Below the pieces are notes generated by a model. The model ran no database searches. It was not told where the DNA came from and saw only the letters and a program-made list of their open reading frames with translations. Source: Synechococcus sp. CC9902 (lineage in GTDB: Bacteria; Cyanobacteriota; Cyanobacteriia; PCC-6307; Cyanobiaceae). Taken from it: a stretch of DNA of 64,000 nt. How positions within the stretch are numbered: position 1 is the first letter of the stretch; every line of letters begins with the position of its first letter. The stretch is from NCBI RefSeq assembly GCF_000012505.1, contig NC_007513.1, positions 1,612,001 to 1,676,000 of the forward strand, read 5' to 3'. Positions 45,643 through 55,281 of the stretch are shown here, piece after piece. The translations under genes were made by a program, and so were the position numbers.

Positions 45643-46857
45643 TTCCTCCTCGCCGGGCTCTGAATCCTGTTGGATCAACCCCAGCATCCGCGCCAAAGGC
45701 TGGGCGGTCAGCCCCTGCAAGCCCACAGTCATCAAAATCGTCAGGAACACCAAGCCCTGCAGGCGGCCGGCTCCAAGAATGCCGGCTTGTTCCAAACGAA
45801 TAGAGAACAACGAGGCCACTGAAGCCGTAACGATGCCGCGGGGTGCGAGCCAACCAAGGAACAAGCGTTGCTGGAGGTCCAATGGCAACCCAATCGTGGC
45901 AACACCAACGCCGATAGGCCTCACCACAAACATCAACGTGAGAACACAAAGAATTCCGCCCCAGCCCAAAGGACTGAGCTCAGCCCAAGACACATCCGCC
46001 GCCAGTAAGGGAAAGAGCATCGTGATCGACAACTGCGCCAGCTCTTGAATCAAACGTTCAAATTCAGCTGTGTAAAAGCCAGGTCGACGACCCACAACGA
46101 TTCCTGCCGCAACGGACGCGGGCAATGCTGATTCCGGCAACAGCCATTCACTGACGCCGTACATCAGAAACAGCATCCCCAAGCTCAATTGCAAGGGCAA
46201 ACCTGAGGATTGCTCAGGTTTGAGGCGACGCAACACCTCCGAGAGCAGCCAACCCACTCCCGCTCCAAATAAAACTCCACCACCAAGCCGCGACAGCAAA
46301 CCAATCGCCAGCTCCCTCCAGCCATGAAGGTTGCCGAGCACTAACTCCAGCAAAAGCAACGCAAGAACCGCCCCAATCGGCTCTAACAGCAGACCTTCGG
46401 CCTCCAGCACATCCCCCAGGGGAGCGGCCAAGCGGATTTGGCGCACCAACGGGGTGACCACGGTTGGGCCTGTGGCCAAAACAATCGCACTGAACACAGC
46501 CGCCACCGACCAACTCAGACCCGCTAGCCAATGGGCCGCCAGCAAGCCGCCACCAAGCGAGATCAGCAACCGCAAAACAGCAATGCGCTGAACGGTTGCC
46601 TTAATCGTGTCGCCCGGAAGACGGAGGTTCATTCCCCCGTCGAACAGCACAAGGCTGACCAGTAATCCCACGATCGTCCCAAGGCCTGGGCCGAGATCGA
46701 GGGGTTCGACAAGCCCCAGTCCAGACCGCCCAATCAAGAGGCCTGAAAGCAACAGCAAAACCACCCCAGGCAATCCGGAAAAGGCCGCCACCAAACGCGC
46801 CGCGGCCCCGGAGAACACGGTGATTCCCCACAGCAGACCTAGCCGCTCAGGCGTCAT
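45613..46857 (-). CDS. Monovalent cation:proton antiporter (CPA1, NhaP-like)
   Basis: A 414-residue protein with about 12 transmembrane helices in the NhaP/KefB fold. The central [13 protein letters not shown], the [20 protein letters not shown] (the ATDP-type ion-binding region, here TGPT) and [19 protein letters not shown] are recognisable. The usual Asp-Asp pair of CPA1 proteins is not obvious at TGPT. Likely Na+/H+ or K+/H+ exchange in pH or salt homeostasis. The N-terminal 11 bp overlap the upstream small gene. Confidence 0.85.
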   Translation of the reverse strand: MTPERLGLLWGITVFSGAAARLVAAFSGLPGVVLLLLSGLLIGRSGLGLVEPLDLGPGLGTIVGLLVSLVLFDGGMNLRLPGDTIKATVQRIAVLRLLISLGGGLLAAHWLAGLSWSVAAVFSAIVLATGPTVVTPLVRQIRLAAPLGDVLEAEGLLLEPIGAVLALLLLELVLGNLHGWRELAIGLLSRLGGGVLFGAGVGWLLSEVLRRLKPEQSSGLPLQLSLGMLFLMYGVSEWLLPESALPASVAAGIVVGRRPGFYTAEFERLIQELAQLSITMLFPLLAADVSWAELSPLGWGGILCVLTLMFVVRPIGVGVATIGLPLDLQQRLFLGWLAPRGIVTASVASLFSIRLEQAGILGAGRLQGLVFLTILMTVGLQGLTAQPLARMLGLIQQDSEPGEEESAEAALKAG

Positions 46858-47092
46858 CGACTGCCGAAAACTGTGGTTCTACCTGAACACCAATCACCGC
46901 CTGCGGACGTACAACGAGGTATTCCCCATCCAGGTCGGTCATCGGGACATTCACAAAGCCCCCCTGAGTCTCCGCGTTAACAACCCCCTGATGCCACTCC
47001 TGAAAAGTTTCTAATTTTGGGAAGAACACTCGTTCGGTCTGCCCTCCCACGAGGTGGAGATGCACGGCATAGCGACGGGGGGTGCGAGGCAT
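46847..47092 (-). CDS. Conserved hypothetical protein, small
   Basis: An 81-residue protein from ATG 47092 (TTG at 47107 also possible and would couple to the upstream stop). Beta-rich: RRYAVHLHLVGGQTERVFFPKLETFQEWHQGVV and VPMTDLDGEYLVVRPQAVIGV. No family known to me. It lies between DUF1643 and the antiporter with overlaps on both sides, so it is probably part of that operon. Confidence 0.68.
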   Translation of the reverse strand: MPRTPRRYAVHLHLVGGQTERVFFPKLETFQEWHQGVVNAETQGGFVNVPMTDLDGEYLVVRPQAVIGVQVEPQFSAVDDA

Positions 47093-47103
47093 CAGCGCAG
47101 ACG

Positions 47104-47718
47104 TCAATCCGTAGTAATTGATTCAGGATGGCGGATTGCTCTGGTCTCTGCCCAATGAAAGGGGCTCAGGGTCGATTGCCTTGGGGCATAGAGCGGATGC
47201 CGAGGTTCACCCGTTTGCGTCAACGCCAAGCTGAGGGGGCCTTTGGCGTTTGGGCAGTGCACTTGGCGTTGCCGTCTCAACGGTTGAAGCGTATGAAGAA
47301 CATCGCGGGCACGGGGGCCGCGGCCACCGCTCATGCCCCAGCCACACCACAAATCCATCTGGGGATCACGGGCCCAACGCTCAAAACAGACCTGAAGAAC
47401 CTTGTCATTTTCGACTCCTACCGGATCACTGGCGCGCTGCAGGGCAGATGGATGGGGAGAAATTCGCGCAAACAAATTGACCACCAGTAACTCTTGATAT
47501 CCCCACGACTTCGCGAATGCCTGAAGTCTCCTCAGGGTGGGGTCGTCCCGCTCTCCGTCAGCTCGGGAAGGATTCAATCCAATAAACAACAGAAGTCCCA
47601 AGCCAAACGTCCACTGACGATGCAACCACCAGCGGTACTGACGGTTGTCACTGAAGCTGGCGTTAGACGCCGAGATGACGTCTGCAGAGGTCGAGGATGC
47701 GCGCACTTGCCTGCCCAT
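47104..47718 (-). CDS. DUF1643-family protein
   Basis: A 204-residue soluble protein. The core RWWLHRQWTFGLGLLLFIGLNPSRADGERDDPTLRRLQAF and the following WGYQELLVVNLFARISPHPSAL match DUF1643, whose function is not established. Start ATG 47718 is 56 bp inside wecB; an ATG at 47754 or a GTG at 47706 are alternatives, all overlapping wecB, so the real start is unsure. On the same strand as wecB and the antiporter. Confidence 0.8.
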   Translation of the reverse strand: MGRQVRASSTSADVISASNASFSDNRQYRWWLHRQWTFGLGLLLFIGLNPSRADGERDDPTLRRLQAFAKSWGYQELLVVNLFARISPHPSALQRASDPVGVENDKVLQVCFERWARDPQMDLWCGWGMSGGRGPRARDVLHTLQPLRRQRQVHCPNAKGPLSLALTQTGEPRHPLYAPRQSTLSPFHWAETRAIRHPESITTD

Positions 47719-48775
47719 CTCCAAAAGGGTTGACCGCTCGGGACATCGATTCATAGGCCTCCGAATCCCCCAAAAGACGGGAGGCTTCCTCCAAGATGTC
47801 AGCCGGATCCGTACCCACTAACCGTGCCGTACCGGCATCCACCGCTTCTGGGCGCTCGGTGGTTCGACGCAGCACCAGCACTGGTTTACCGAGGGCCGGC
47901 GCTTCTTCTTGAAGTCCACCGGAGTCGGTGAGTAAGAGCGTGCACCCCTTCATGGCCGCCACGAGGCGGTCGTAATCAAGCGGCTCGGTTAAGACAACCC
48001 TCGGATGATCCCCCAACAAGGCTTTCAAGGGGTCTCGCACCGTGGGATTGCGATGCAATGGGAGCAGGAGAGCGGTGTCAGGGAAACGATCCAAGACCAG
48101 TCGAATACCCGATGCGATGTCTCCCAAACGATCTCCCCAATTTTCACGTCGGTGAACCGTGGCCAAAATCACGCGCTGGGATGTCCAATCGAGCCCCTCA
48201 AAATGCACCTCAGGAGCTTTTTCCGCCATCAACAGCAGCGCATCAATCACGGTGTTTCCTGTCACCGAAAGGTCTCCGACAACCCCTGAGGCACGGAGAT
48301 TCTGCTCAGCCTTGAGGGTCGGAGCAAAATGCAATGTGGCGATCTGAGATAACAAGCGTCGATTGGCTTCCTCGGGGAACGGATCCAAGAGGTTGTCGGT
48401 GCGCAAACCCGCCTCCACATGACCCACCGGAATTTGCTCATAAAACGCCGCCAAACCGGCCGCAAACGCCGTAGTCGTGTCCCCTTGAACCAGAACAATC
48501 TGTGGGGGGAAATCATGAAAATCATCCCGCAAACCTTGCAACGCAGCGCAGGTGACGTGAGTCAATGTTTGGCGTGGTGCCATCAAGTTGAGATCCCTGT
48601 CGGCTTGCAATCCGAAAAGATCCATCACCTGGGTGACCATTTCACGGTGCTGACCCGTCAACACAACTCGGGTCGTTATGGCCTCACACGCTTGAAACGT
48701 GCGGATCACGGGAGCGAGTTTGATCGCCTCAGGACGCGTCCCTAAAACGATGGTGACGCGGGGCTGATCGGCCAT
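47663..48775 (-). CDS. wecB: UDP-N-acetylglucosamine 2-epimerase (non-hydrolysing)
   Basis: Interconverts UDP-GlcNAc and UDP-ManNAc for surface polysaccharide synthesis. The 370-residue protein starts VTIVLGTRPEAIKLAPVI, followed by LVQGDTTTAFA, PVGHVEAGLRTDN and LLTDSGGLQEEAPALGKPVLVLR, all catalytic or UDP-binding features of the family. ATG 48775. Divergent from the pilT-like gene. Its 3' end overlaps DUF1643 on the same strand. Confidence 0.94.
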   Translation of the reverse strand: MADQPRVTIVLGTRPEAIKLAPVIRTFQACEAITTRVVLTGQHREMVTQVMDLFGLQADRDLNLMAPRQTLTHVTCAALQGLRDDFHDFPPQIVLVQGDTTTAFAAGLAAFYEQIPVGHVEAGLRTDNLLDPFPEEANRRLLSQIATLHFAPTLKAEQNLRASGVVGDLSVTGNTVIDALLLMAEKAPEVHFEGLDWTSQRVILATVHRRENWGDRLGDIASGIRLVLDRFPDTALLLPLHRNPTVRDPLKALLGDHPRVVLTEPLDYDRLVAAMKGCTLLLTDSGGLQEEAPALGKPVLVLRRTTERPEAVDAGTARLVGTDPADILEEASRLLGDSEAYESMSRAVNPFGDGQASARILDLCRRHLGV

Positions 48776-48889
48776 GAAGTCCGCACGTATAGACGGATCC
48801 TACGGGCGTTCAGGAATCGAAGACCTCCATCAATCACTTGCCAGCAGACACATCGGAACGATCCTGGAATTACATCGTCTCGATGATCG

Positions 48890-50008
48890 TTGGATCAGCC
48901 GGTCTTTCCCCCCAGCTTTCCGCCGCGCACAGCCGGCACCTCAGCCAGTACCCCATCTCCAACAACGCCCTCACCGGAGGTGCGGGGGGGAACAGGCTCC
49001 CTATCCCTGGAAGCCATCCTGCGCACCGCCCATGACGCAGGACATTCGGATGTCCATCTTGGTGTGGGGGAGCGTCCACGCTTTCGCGCGCGTGGCGAGA
49101 TTCAAACCACCGATTGGCCCGCCACCGATGACAGGGTGTTTCAAGGATGGCTCCGTGAAATTCTCTCTCCGCAGCAAATCGATTCGTTTTATCGCGACAA
49201 AGAACTCGACAGCGCCTTTGCCTTTCCCTTCGTGCGCGTGCGGATCAATTTGCTCGACTCATTGCGTGGCCCAGCGATGGTGCTGAGGCTCATCCCTCAA
49301 ACCATCCTCAGCTTGGAGCAGCTCAACCTTCCAGAGGTTCTCAAGGATCTGGCAGCCCGCCCCAAAGGACTCGTTCTAATTACAGGGCCGACTGGGTCTG
49401 GGAAAAGCACAACCTTGGCCGCGATGATCGATTGGATCAACCGCAATAAAACCTGCCACATCCTCACCATCGAAGATCCGGTGGAATTTGTGCATGAAAG
49501 TCAAAAGTCCCTGATTCGTCACCGCGAAGTGGGTTTAAACACCCTGAAGTTCCATCACGCCTTACGAGCAGCCCTGCGGGAAGATCCAGATGTGATCTTG
49601 GTGGGAGAAATCCGAGACCAGGAGACCCTCTCAACAGCGCTTGAAGCAGCTCAAACCGGTCACCTGGTATTCGGAACGTTGCACACCAATTCGGCGGTCA
49701 AAACCGTCGAACGGGTGCTCGGAATGTATGCACCTGACGAACAACCCAGCGTCCGCCGATCACTCTCTGAATCCTTATTAGGTGTCATTTCTCAGGGGTT
49801 GATTCGCACCAACGACGAGAAGCGCGCTGCTTATCAAAAATCCTCGTCAACACAGATGCCTGCCGGGATTACATCCAGCGAGGCTCCCTGGACGAGGTCG
49901 AGGAAATCATGGCGCGTAGCAGCTTCGATGGAATGGTCACATCGAATCAATCGCTTCAAGCGCTTGTCGAAACGGGACGGGTCGAATCAGAACAGGCAAT
50001 TGCCGTGA
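48890..50008 (+). CDS. pilT: PilT-family retraction ATPase, frameshifted near the C-terminus
   Basis: Hexameric type IV pilus retraction motor. Walker A GPTGSGKS (166-173), Asp box TIEDPVEFVHES, Walker B DVILVGEIRD (234-243) and GTLHTNSAVKTVERVLGMY are intact. After residue about 316, where the A5 run at 49836-49840 lies, the normal ending is lost and about 55 unrelated residues follow. The normal ending (KILVNTDACRDYIQRGSLDEVEEIM) is found one base away in the next frame. Adding one A restores it. Start TTG 48890 is uncertain; the conserved domain begins near residue 38. Type IV pilus partners are not in the window. Confidence 0.85.
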   Translation: MDQPVFPPSFPPRTAGTSASTPSPTTPSPEVRGGTGSLSLEAILRTAHDAGHSDVHLGVGERPRFRARGEIQTTDWPATDDRVFQGWLREILSPQQIDSFYRDKELDSAFAFPFVRVRINLLDSLRGPAMVLRLIPQTILSLEQLNLPEVLKDLAARPKGLVLITGPTGSGKSTTLAAMIDWINRNKTCHILTIEDPVEFVHESQKSLIRHREVGLNTLKFHHALRAALREDPDVILVGEIRDQETLSTALEAAQTGHLVFGTLHTNSAVKTVERVLGMYAPDEQPSVRRSLSESLLGVISQGLIRTNDEKRAAYQKSSSTQMPAGITSSEAPWTRSRKSWRVAASMEWSHRINRFKRLSKRDGSNQNRQLP

Positions 50009-50055
50009 GCTTGAGGCCCAGTGAGCTGGCCCAAGCCCTACGCGGCAGAGATTAA
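49841..50055 (+). pseudogene. Out-of-frame C-terminal part of pilT
   Basis: In the +1 frame relative to the main gene, this segment reads ILVNTDACRDYIQRGSLDEVEE-like sequence followed by MARSSFDGMVTSNQSLQALVETG and ends at TAA 50053-50055 with RPSELAQALRGRD, a typical PilT tail. It is separated from the main frame by a single-base loss in the A run at 49836-49840. It could be true inactivation, programmed shifting or an assembly error. Confidence 0.75.
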
Positions 50056-50241
50056 TCAGCCGGCGTTGAACACTCTCGAGACCAGCACCACGGCCAGTCC
50101 TGCCGACAAACCGATCATGGCGAGACGACCATTCCAAATCTCCGCCTGAGGGGTGAAGCCACGCTTCCACTCGTTGAGTTCAGCCGATCCCACGGGTTCA
50201 GGGGTCTGAATTGCTGTTTTTTGCCCGGACTGGTCTGCCAT
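50056..50241 (-). CDS. hli: High-light-inducible protein (one-helix HLIP)
   Basis: A 61-residue relative of chlorophyll-binding light-harvesting proteins that protects photosystem assembly under stress. The conserved stretch EIWNGRLAMIGLSAGLAVVLVSRVF carries the ExxNGRxAM chlorophyll-binding helix, with Asn-Arg conserved. N-terminal part is soluble (MADQSGQKTA). Its stop touches the end of the pilT fragment at 50055/50056; it is upstream of convergent pilT and downstream of tsaD on the same strand (37 bp). Confidence 0.93.
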   Translation of the reverse strand: MADQSGQKTAIQTPEPVGSAELNEWKRGFTPQAEIWNGRLAMIGLSAGLAVVLVSRVFNAG

Positions 50242-50278
50242 GCCTCCCCTTTTTTGTGTGCCACCTTACGGGCATTTT

Positions 50279-51352
50279 TCAAAAGGCAGGTGAAGCGTCG
50301 TAAAGCGCATCAGCCCGTTCCAACGGCCAACGAGCTGCAACTCCTGTTTCATCGCTTGACGACAGCACCCCTCGGCTCAAACGGTTGAGCGCTGCCGCTC
50401 CAATCATGGCGGCGTTATCGGTGCAATAAGCAAGAGGAGCAATCGATATGGCAACACCATGCTGCTTGCCCTGTTTCGCCATCAGCAGTCGTAGGCGCTG
50501 ATTCGCAGCGACACCACCCACCATCACAAGCTGCGTGAGGTTGTGATCAAGGGCACAACGGATGGCGCGTTCCACCAAAACATCTGCCACCACCTGCTCA
50601 AAACTGGCCGCAAGATCAGCCAGAGGCAGATCACCCCCAGAGCTTTGGCATGACTCAACAGTGCGCAGCATGGCTGTCTTCAAGCCACTGAACGAAAAGT
50701 CATACGGATGAAACCCGCCGCCGCGCAGTGAGATCCGTCCTTTCGGGAGTGAAAAACGCTTGGCATTCCCCGAAACAGCGATGGCCTGGATTGCGGGACC
50801 ACCCGGATAGCCAAGACCCAGCAATCGAGCCACCTTGTCAAATGCTTCACCAGCGGCGTCGTCATGGCTTCGGCCGAGTCGTTCCATTTCCCCATTCAGA
50901 CCAACACGAATCAGCTCGGTGTGGCCACCACTCACCAACAGAACCAAATAAGGAGGAGCGGGTGCTTGCTCACCCAGCGCGGCTGATGCCAAATGCCCCT
51001 CGAGGTGATGAATTCCCAGAAAAGGCACCTGATGCAAGGCCGCAAGGGTGCGACCTGTCACCGAGGCCACCATCAAGGCGCCTGCAAGGCCAGGCGCAAC
51101 GGTCGCTGCGACCGCATTCAATTCAGAAATCGAAAGCGCAGATTCCCGCAAAACCTCCTGCACTAATGCGGGCAAGGCCTCTACATGCCGACGCGAGGCA
51201 ATCTCTGGAACAACCCCACCCCAGAGGGCATGTTCCTCCACTTGTGACGCAATTCGAGACGCCAAAACCTCAACGCTGCCATCGGCTTTGTGTCGCACAA
51301 CGGCAGCGGCTGACTCGTCACAACTTGTTTCGAGGGCGAGCACTGTTTGCAT
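50279..51352 (-). CDS. tsaD: tRNA N6-threonylcarbamoyladenosine synthase subunit TsaD
   Basis: Forms the universal t6A modification of ANN-decoding tRNAs. ASKHA fold of 357 residues from ATG 51352 (TTG 51361 rejected). It opens [16 protein letters not shown]; the metal-binding pair is HLEGH in [54 protein letters not shown] and [11 protein letters not shown] are family hallmarks. Divergent from psaF. The gene was formerly called gcp. Confidence 0.95.
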   Translation of the reverse strand: MQTVLALETSCDESAAAVVRHKADGSVEVLASRIASQVEEHALWGGVVPEIASRRHVEALPALVQEVLRESALSISELNAVAATVAPGLAGALMVASVTGRTLAALHQVPFLGIHHLEGHLASAALGEQAPAPPYLVLLVSGGHTELIRVGLNGEMERLGRSHDDAAGEAFDKVARLLGLGYPGGPAIQAIAVSGNAKRFSLPKGRISLRGGGFHPYDFSFSGLKTAMLRTVESCQSSGGDLPLADLAASFEQVVADVLVERAIRCALDHNLTQLVMVGGVAANQRLRLLMAKQGKQHGVAISIAPLAYCTDNAAMIGAAALNRLSRGVLSSSDETGVAARWPLERADALYDASPAF

Positions 51353-51429
51353 TGTGGTCAAGGCCCTCCCGTAATGTCCGCAAGAGACATCCTGCCTTTC
51401 ACCGGGCAGTTAAAAACAGGAATCGTCCG

Positions 51430-51906
51430 ATGCGTCGTCTTTTAGCCGTTGTGCTTTCGACCCTCCTGGTGTTCGGCTTCGCCCCCGTCGCAAAGGCGGA
51501 TGTGGCCGGCTTAACCCCGTGCGCTGAAAGCGCACGCTTCCAGCAACGCGCTTCTGCTGCCTCAACACCCCAGGCGATAGCCCGGTTTGAGATGTACAGC
51601 CAAGCGGTTTGCGGAGAAGATGGTTTGCCCCATCTCATCGTTGATGGCCGCTGGAGCCACGCCGGTGACTTCGTCCTTCCCGGGATCATGTTCCTCTACA
51701 TCAATGGATGTATCGGCTGGGCTGGTCGCGAATATCTCAAAGCTACCCGCGGTAAGAACGCAGCTATGAATGAGATCCAAATCGATCTCAGCATCGCGTT
51801 TAAAAGCCTTTTGGCAGCCGCTAGCTGGCCCCTGGCAGCCTTCGGCGAATTGACCAGCGGAAAACTGACGGAAGACGACGCCAAAGTGACCGTCTCCCCG
51901 CGCTGA
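51430..51906 (+). CDS. psaF: Photosystem I reaction centre subunit III (PsaF)
   Basis: Plastocyanin/cytochrome c6 docking subunit of photosystem I. The 158-residue precursor from ATG 51430 has a signal peptide to about residue 23 (VVLSTLLVFGFAPVAKA), a lumenal part with CAESARFQQRASAAS, and a transmembrane helix near LPGIMFLYINGCIGWAGREYL. SD-like AGGA is 9 bp upstream. psaJ follows 30 bp later, as usual for cyanobacteria. Confidence 0.96.
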   Translation: MRRLLAVVLSTLLVFGFAPVAKADVAGLTPCAESARFQQRASAASTPQAIARFEMYSQAVCGEDGLPHLIVDGRWSHAGDFVLPGIMFLYINGCIGWAGREYLKATRGKNAAMNEIQIDLSIAFKSLLAAASWPLAAFGELTSGKLTEDDAKVTVSPR

Positions 51907-51936
51907 TCCACTGCCCACTCACCATCGTCGGTACCC

Positions 51937-52053
51937 ATGAAAAAATTTCTCACCACCGCACCAGTTGTTGCAGCGATTTGGTTCACAGCCACAGCTGGAA
52001 TCCTGATCGAATGGAACCGCTTTTTCCCTGATCTTCTCTTCCACCCGATGTAA
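51937..52053 (+). CDS. psaJ: Photosystem I subunit IX (PsaJ)
   Basis: A 38-residue single-span subunit that stabilises Psa[22 protein letters not shown] is followed by [14 protein letters not shown], typical of PsaJ. It sits 30 bp after psaF, with a terminator 32 bp after its stop, so psaFJ forms a complete operon. Confidence 0.96.
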   Translation: MKKFLTTAPVVAAIWFTATAGILIEWNRFFPDLLFHPM

Positions 52054-52084
52054 TGCGTTCTGAACGCATCACAACCGCCTAAAT

Positions 52085-52112
52085 GCCCCCTCTTCAGAAG
52101 GGGGCTTTTTTT
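52085..52112 (+). terminator. Terminator of the psaFJ operon
   Basis: GCCCCCT (52085-52091) pairs with AGGGGGC (52099-52105) over a 7-nt loop, followed by seven T. Confidence 0.9.
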
Positions 52113-52136
52113 GTGGCTGAGGCCTCGAAACGTTGA

Positions 52137-52700
52137 TTAAGGAGCCTGCAGTTGCATGTGCGTCTCGAGCTGTTTCAACGCCTGATCAAGATCGTCGTTG
52201 ACCACTACCGCATCAAATTCGTTCTGGGCATTGAGCTCCTCACGGGCTCGGGCAAGTCGACGCTGAATCGCATCCTCCGTGTCGGTCCCCCGACCTCGAA
52301 TCCGCCGCTCTAATTCCGCAAAGCTGGGGGGAGCAAGAAATACTTGAAACGCATCAGGAAAGCTGGTGCGCACCTGTCGGGCACCCTCCAACTCAATTTC
52401 TAAAAGCACAGGCCGACCAGCCGCGAGATGCTCCTCCACAGGATCGCGAGGTGTGCCATAGCAATTGCTGGCGAACTCAGCCCATTCGAGCAATCCTCCC
52501 GCCGCTACAAGCGCATCAAAGGTGTCGCGAGGGTGAAAGAAATAACTCACCCCCTCTTCTTCCCCCGCGCGCGGCTGCCGGGTTGTTGCTGAAACAGAGA
52601 GCCAAATTTCAGGATGTTGATCCAGCAATCGCTTCACCAACGTTCCCTTGCCCACGCCGCTCGGTCCTGTAAGCACGGTGAGCCTGCCGTTGTGTGCCAT
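52137..52700 (-). CDS. gmk: Guanylate kinase
   Basis: Converts GMP to GDP with ATP. The 187-residue protein from ATG 52700 has the P-loop [12 protein letters not shown] at 8-19, then [21 protein letters not shown], which binds GMP, and [17 protein letters not shown]. The upstream open frame to 52736 was not used because the family begins at the loop. Convergent with psaFJ. Confidence 0.95.
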   Translation of the reverse strand: MAHNGRLTVLTGPSGVGKGTLVKRLLDQHPEIWLSVSATTRQPRAGEEEGVSYFFHPRDTFDALVAAGGLLEWAEFASNCYGTPRDPVEEHLAAGRPVLLEIELEGARQVRTSFPDAFQVFLAPPSFAELERRIRGRGTDTEDAIQRRLARAREELNAQNEFDAVVVNDDLDQALKQLETHMQLQAP

Positions 52701-52777
52701 CCGGAGAACTACGTGAGCAAGCAGAGTAGGAAGCATCCCACTGCCACTTGGTGATAGCGACGGCCAGCCTTCAACCG

Positions 52778-54439
52778 ATGGATCTCACAACCCTGCGGGC
52801 GGTGCTGTGGGATCTGCGCGGCCGTGTTCTTCCCAGTCGTTTCGAGAAAGCACAACAACCCAGCCCAGGCACCATTCAGTTGGGCTTTCGCAGCCTTGAA
52901 GGCATGGTGTGGCTTGAACTGAGTTGGCAAGCAGACTCACCCCGCCTCACAGAAGTCAATCCCCCACCTAGAGAAGGTTCGGGCAGCACCTTGGCGCAAC
53001 AACTCCAACACAGCTTGCGCCAGTTAGCCCTTGTGAAGCTCCACCAAGAAGGGTTCGAGCGCGTGGTGGAATTTCAGTTCGCACCCCGACCGGGAGAGCC
53101 CATTCAACGGGTGCTGGTTTTGGAACTCATGGGTCGCCACAGCAATTTGCTGTTGCTGGATGAGCAAAGACGCGTTGTCGCTCCCGGACGACAGGTGCGC
53201 GACCATCAATCCAGGGTTCGTCCGATCAGCACAGGCGACGCTTACTGCCCACCGCCGCCGCTTCAGGGACATCGACCGGACAAAACGGAGCGATTCGAGC
53301 GTTGGAAAGAGCGACTGAGCTTGATTCCGATCCCGCTCAAGAAAGCTCTTCAACAGACTTATCAAGGGATTAGTCCCGCATTGGCCACTCAACTGGCCGG
53401 AAGTTGGCTGGCAACCTCTGTGGATCAGCTGGAGGATGAACAATGGCAAACCCTTCATCGCCGCTGGTGTCGATGGCTGGAGCAGCTGGAGAGCGAAACG
53501 TTTGATCTCCAAACCAATCCCAATGGGAGCTATCGCGTATGGGGAGAGGGTCCAGCAGCGTCAACGCATGATTCGCTAGCCCTTGGCCTAGGCAAGCTTT
53601 ATCAAGAACGGCTCGGGCAACGCGTCTTAGCCAAAGCCCAAGAGGAACTACGTCAAAAAATCGAGCGCTGGCGCTCAAAAGAAGAATCTGAGTTGAACGA
53701 TCAACAGCAGCGACTCAAGGCCACCGAAAACCATGCCGAGATTCAGCAACAAGCTGATGCCCTTCTCTGTCTGCAGCACCCCAACCGAGATCAGATCAGC
53801 GAGGCACAAAAGCTCTACAAACGCGCCCGCAAATTGCGACGATCCGTCGCAATCCTGAATGAACGAATCGATCACCACCAACAACGCCTCGCTCTCATTC
53901 ACGGCAGCGAAGGCTTCATCGAGGAACAACTCGAAGCGATGTGGCAAGACGACCTGGCTCGAAAAATCGGTTTACAGGAACTTCAACGGGAACTCGACGA
54001 CCTCCTCTCGCCAGGGGAGCATCCCCAATCGAAACGTCGACAAAAACAGAACCAGCCCCAACCCCTGGAGCTCACAAGCCCCAGTGGCATTTTGGTTCAA
54101 GTGGGACGCAATCATCGACAGAACGACTGGATCAGCTTGCGTCAGGCTCGCAGCGGCGACCTTTGGTTCCATGCCCAGGAATGTCCGGGAAGTCATGTCG
54201 TACTTAAAAGCTCCAACGCTCTGGCGGATGAGGACGACCTTCAACTCGCGACGGATCTGGCGGCCTACTTCAGTCGAGCACGGGGGAACTCCATCGCTTC
54301 GGTGGTGATGGTTCCAACCGATCAGCTGCAGAGGATTGCTGGTGCCGGACCCGGCACCGTTCGCCATGGATCCGGCGAAATTCGCTGGGGACATCCGCAA
54401 CGCATAAAGCAACGCCTCTTTCCCCCTAGCTTGGTTTGA
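52778..54439 (+). CDS. rqcH: RqcH/NFACT-family protein (fibronectin-binding A domain)
   Basis: Ribosome quality control factor family, 553 residues. The NFACT-N domain opens [25 protein letters not shown] and has [19 protein letters not shown] long coiled coil occupies residues about 290-400 ([21 protein letters not shown]). The NFACT-R domain is [28 protein letters not shown]. Position of the functional DR pair appears as ER (FERVVEFQF), where Glu replaces the Asp I recall. Start ATG 52778 chosen; GTG 52748 is also open. Divergent from gmk. Confidence 0.85.
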   Translation: MDLTTLRAVLWDLRGRVLPSRFEKAQQPSPGTIQLGFRSLEGMVWLELSWQADSPRLTEVNPPPREGSGSTLAQQLQHSLRQLALVKLHQEGFERVVEFQFAPRPGEPIQRVLVLELMGRHSNLLLLDEQRRVVAPGRQVRDHQSRVRPISTGDAYCPPPPLQGHRPDKTERFERWKERLSLIPIPLKKALQQTYQGISPALATQLAGSWLATSVDQLEDEQWQTLHRRWCRWLEQLESETFDLQTNPNGSYRVWGEGPAASTHDSLALGLGKLYQERLGQRVLAKAQEELRQKIERWRSKEESELNDQQQRLKATENHAEIQQQADALLCLQHPNRDQISEAQKLYKRARKLRRSVAILNERIDHHQQRLALIHGSEGFIEEQLEAMWQDDLARKIGLQELQRELDDLLSPGEHPQSKRRQKQNQPQPLELTSPSGILVQVGRNHRQNDWISLRQARSGDLWFHAQECPGSHVVLKSSNALADEDDLQLATDLAAYFSRARGNSIASVVMVPTDQLQRIAGAGPGTVRHGSGEIRWGHPQRIKQRLFPPSLV

Positions 54440-54477
54440 AAGACGGGCTGACTTGAACCTTCGCCCCTCCCGCGTCC

Positions 54478-55281
54478 GTGCCTGAACGCCTCGACGGTCC
54501 CCCAGCCCTTCAACCCCCTCCGCCGATCCGCATTGGTCGAGGGCCAGACGATGCCGACCTACCCCATGAGGTGGAAATGCCTCTCATGGAGCATTTGGAA
54601 GAACTGCGCGGACGGGTTCTCAAGAGTTTGCTGGCCGTGGTCATCGGAGCAGCGCTTTGTCTAGTCGGTGTGAAACCCCTGGTTCGCCTGCTGGAAGCAC
54701 CAGCAAAGGGAATTCACTTCCTGCAACTCGCGCCTGGGGAGTTCCTGTTCGTCTCGTTGAAAGTGGCTGGCTATGCCGGCCTCACCCTGGCCTTGCCCTA
54801 CGTGCTGTTCCAGTTATTGGCATTTGTGCTGCCAGGTCTCACTGTGCGGGAACGGCGCTTAATCGCTCCGGCCGTTGCTGGCTCAGCCGTGTTGTTTTTA
54901 GTTGGTCTCACCTTTGCCTGGTGGGCCCTGGTTCCAGCGGCACTGAACTTCTTGGTGAGCTACGGGGCTGACGTGGTGGAACCGCTTTGGTCGATTGAGC
55001 GTTACCTGGATTTCGTTTTACTGCTGATGTTGGCCACAGGACTGGCCTTTCAACTGCCAGTGCTGCAGCTCCTTCTTGGCGTTCTTGGACTCGTCCGCTG
55101 GCGTTCGATGCTCGGGGCTTGGCGCTGGGTCGTACTGGGTTCAGCACTGGCGGGAGCGGTGCTCACCCCATCCACCGACCCGATCACCATGTTGCTGTTG
55201 GCCAGTGCAATCACGGGACTTTTTGTTGTGGGAGTCGGGCTTGTCGCCTTGACCGAACAACTCAAACCAGAAACTCCTTGA
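54478..55281 (+). CDS. tatC: Twin-arginine translocase subunit TatC
   Basis: Membrane receptor for folded proteins carrying twin-arginine signals, such as the Rieske protein encoded nearby. The 267-residue protein from GTG 54478 has six helices, the N-terminal MPLMEHLEELRGRVLKSLL, LRLLEAPAKGIHFLQLAPGEFL and the Pro-rich loop motif PYVLFQLLAFVLPGLTVRERR. The first 35 residues are Pro-rich. It overlaps the convergent DUF3067 gene by 20 bp. Confidence 0.95.
   Translation: MPERLDGPPALQPPPPIRIGRGPDDADLPHEVEMPLMEHLEELRGRVLKSLLAVVIGAALCLVGVKPLVRLLEAPAKGIHFLQLAPGEFLFVSLKVAGYAGLTLALPYVLFQLLAFVLPGLTVRERRLIAPAVAGSAVLFLVGLTFAWWALVPAALNFLVSYGADVVEPLWSIERYLDFVLLLMLATGLAFQLPVLQLLLGVLGLVRWRSMLGAWRWVVLGSALAGAVLTPSTDPITMLLLASAITGLFVVGVGLVALTEQLKPETP

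Noticed and set aside
47128-47490. 120-codon plus-strand frame opposite the DUF1643 gene
   Set aside because: Shadow frame with Ala/His-rich translation and no family match.
50728-51429. Long in-frame upstream extension of psaF
   Set aside because: It runs opposite tsaD and the PsaF signal peptide starts at 51430.
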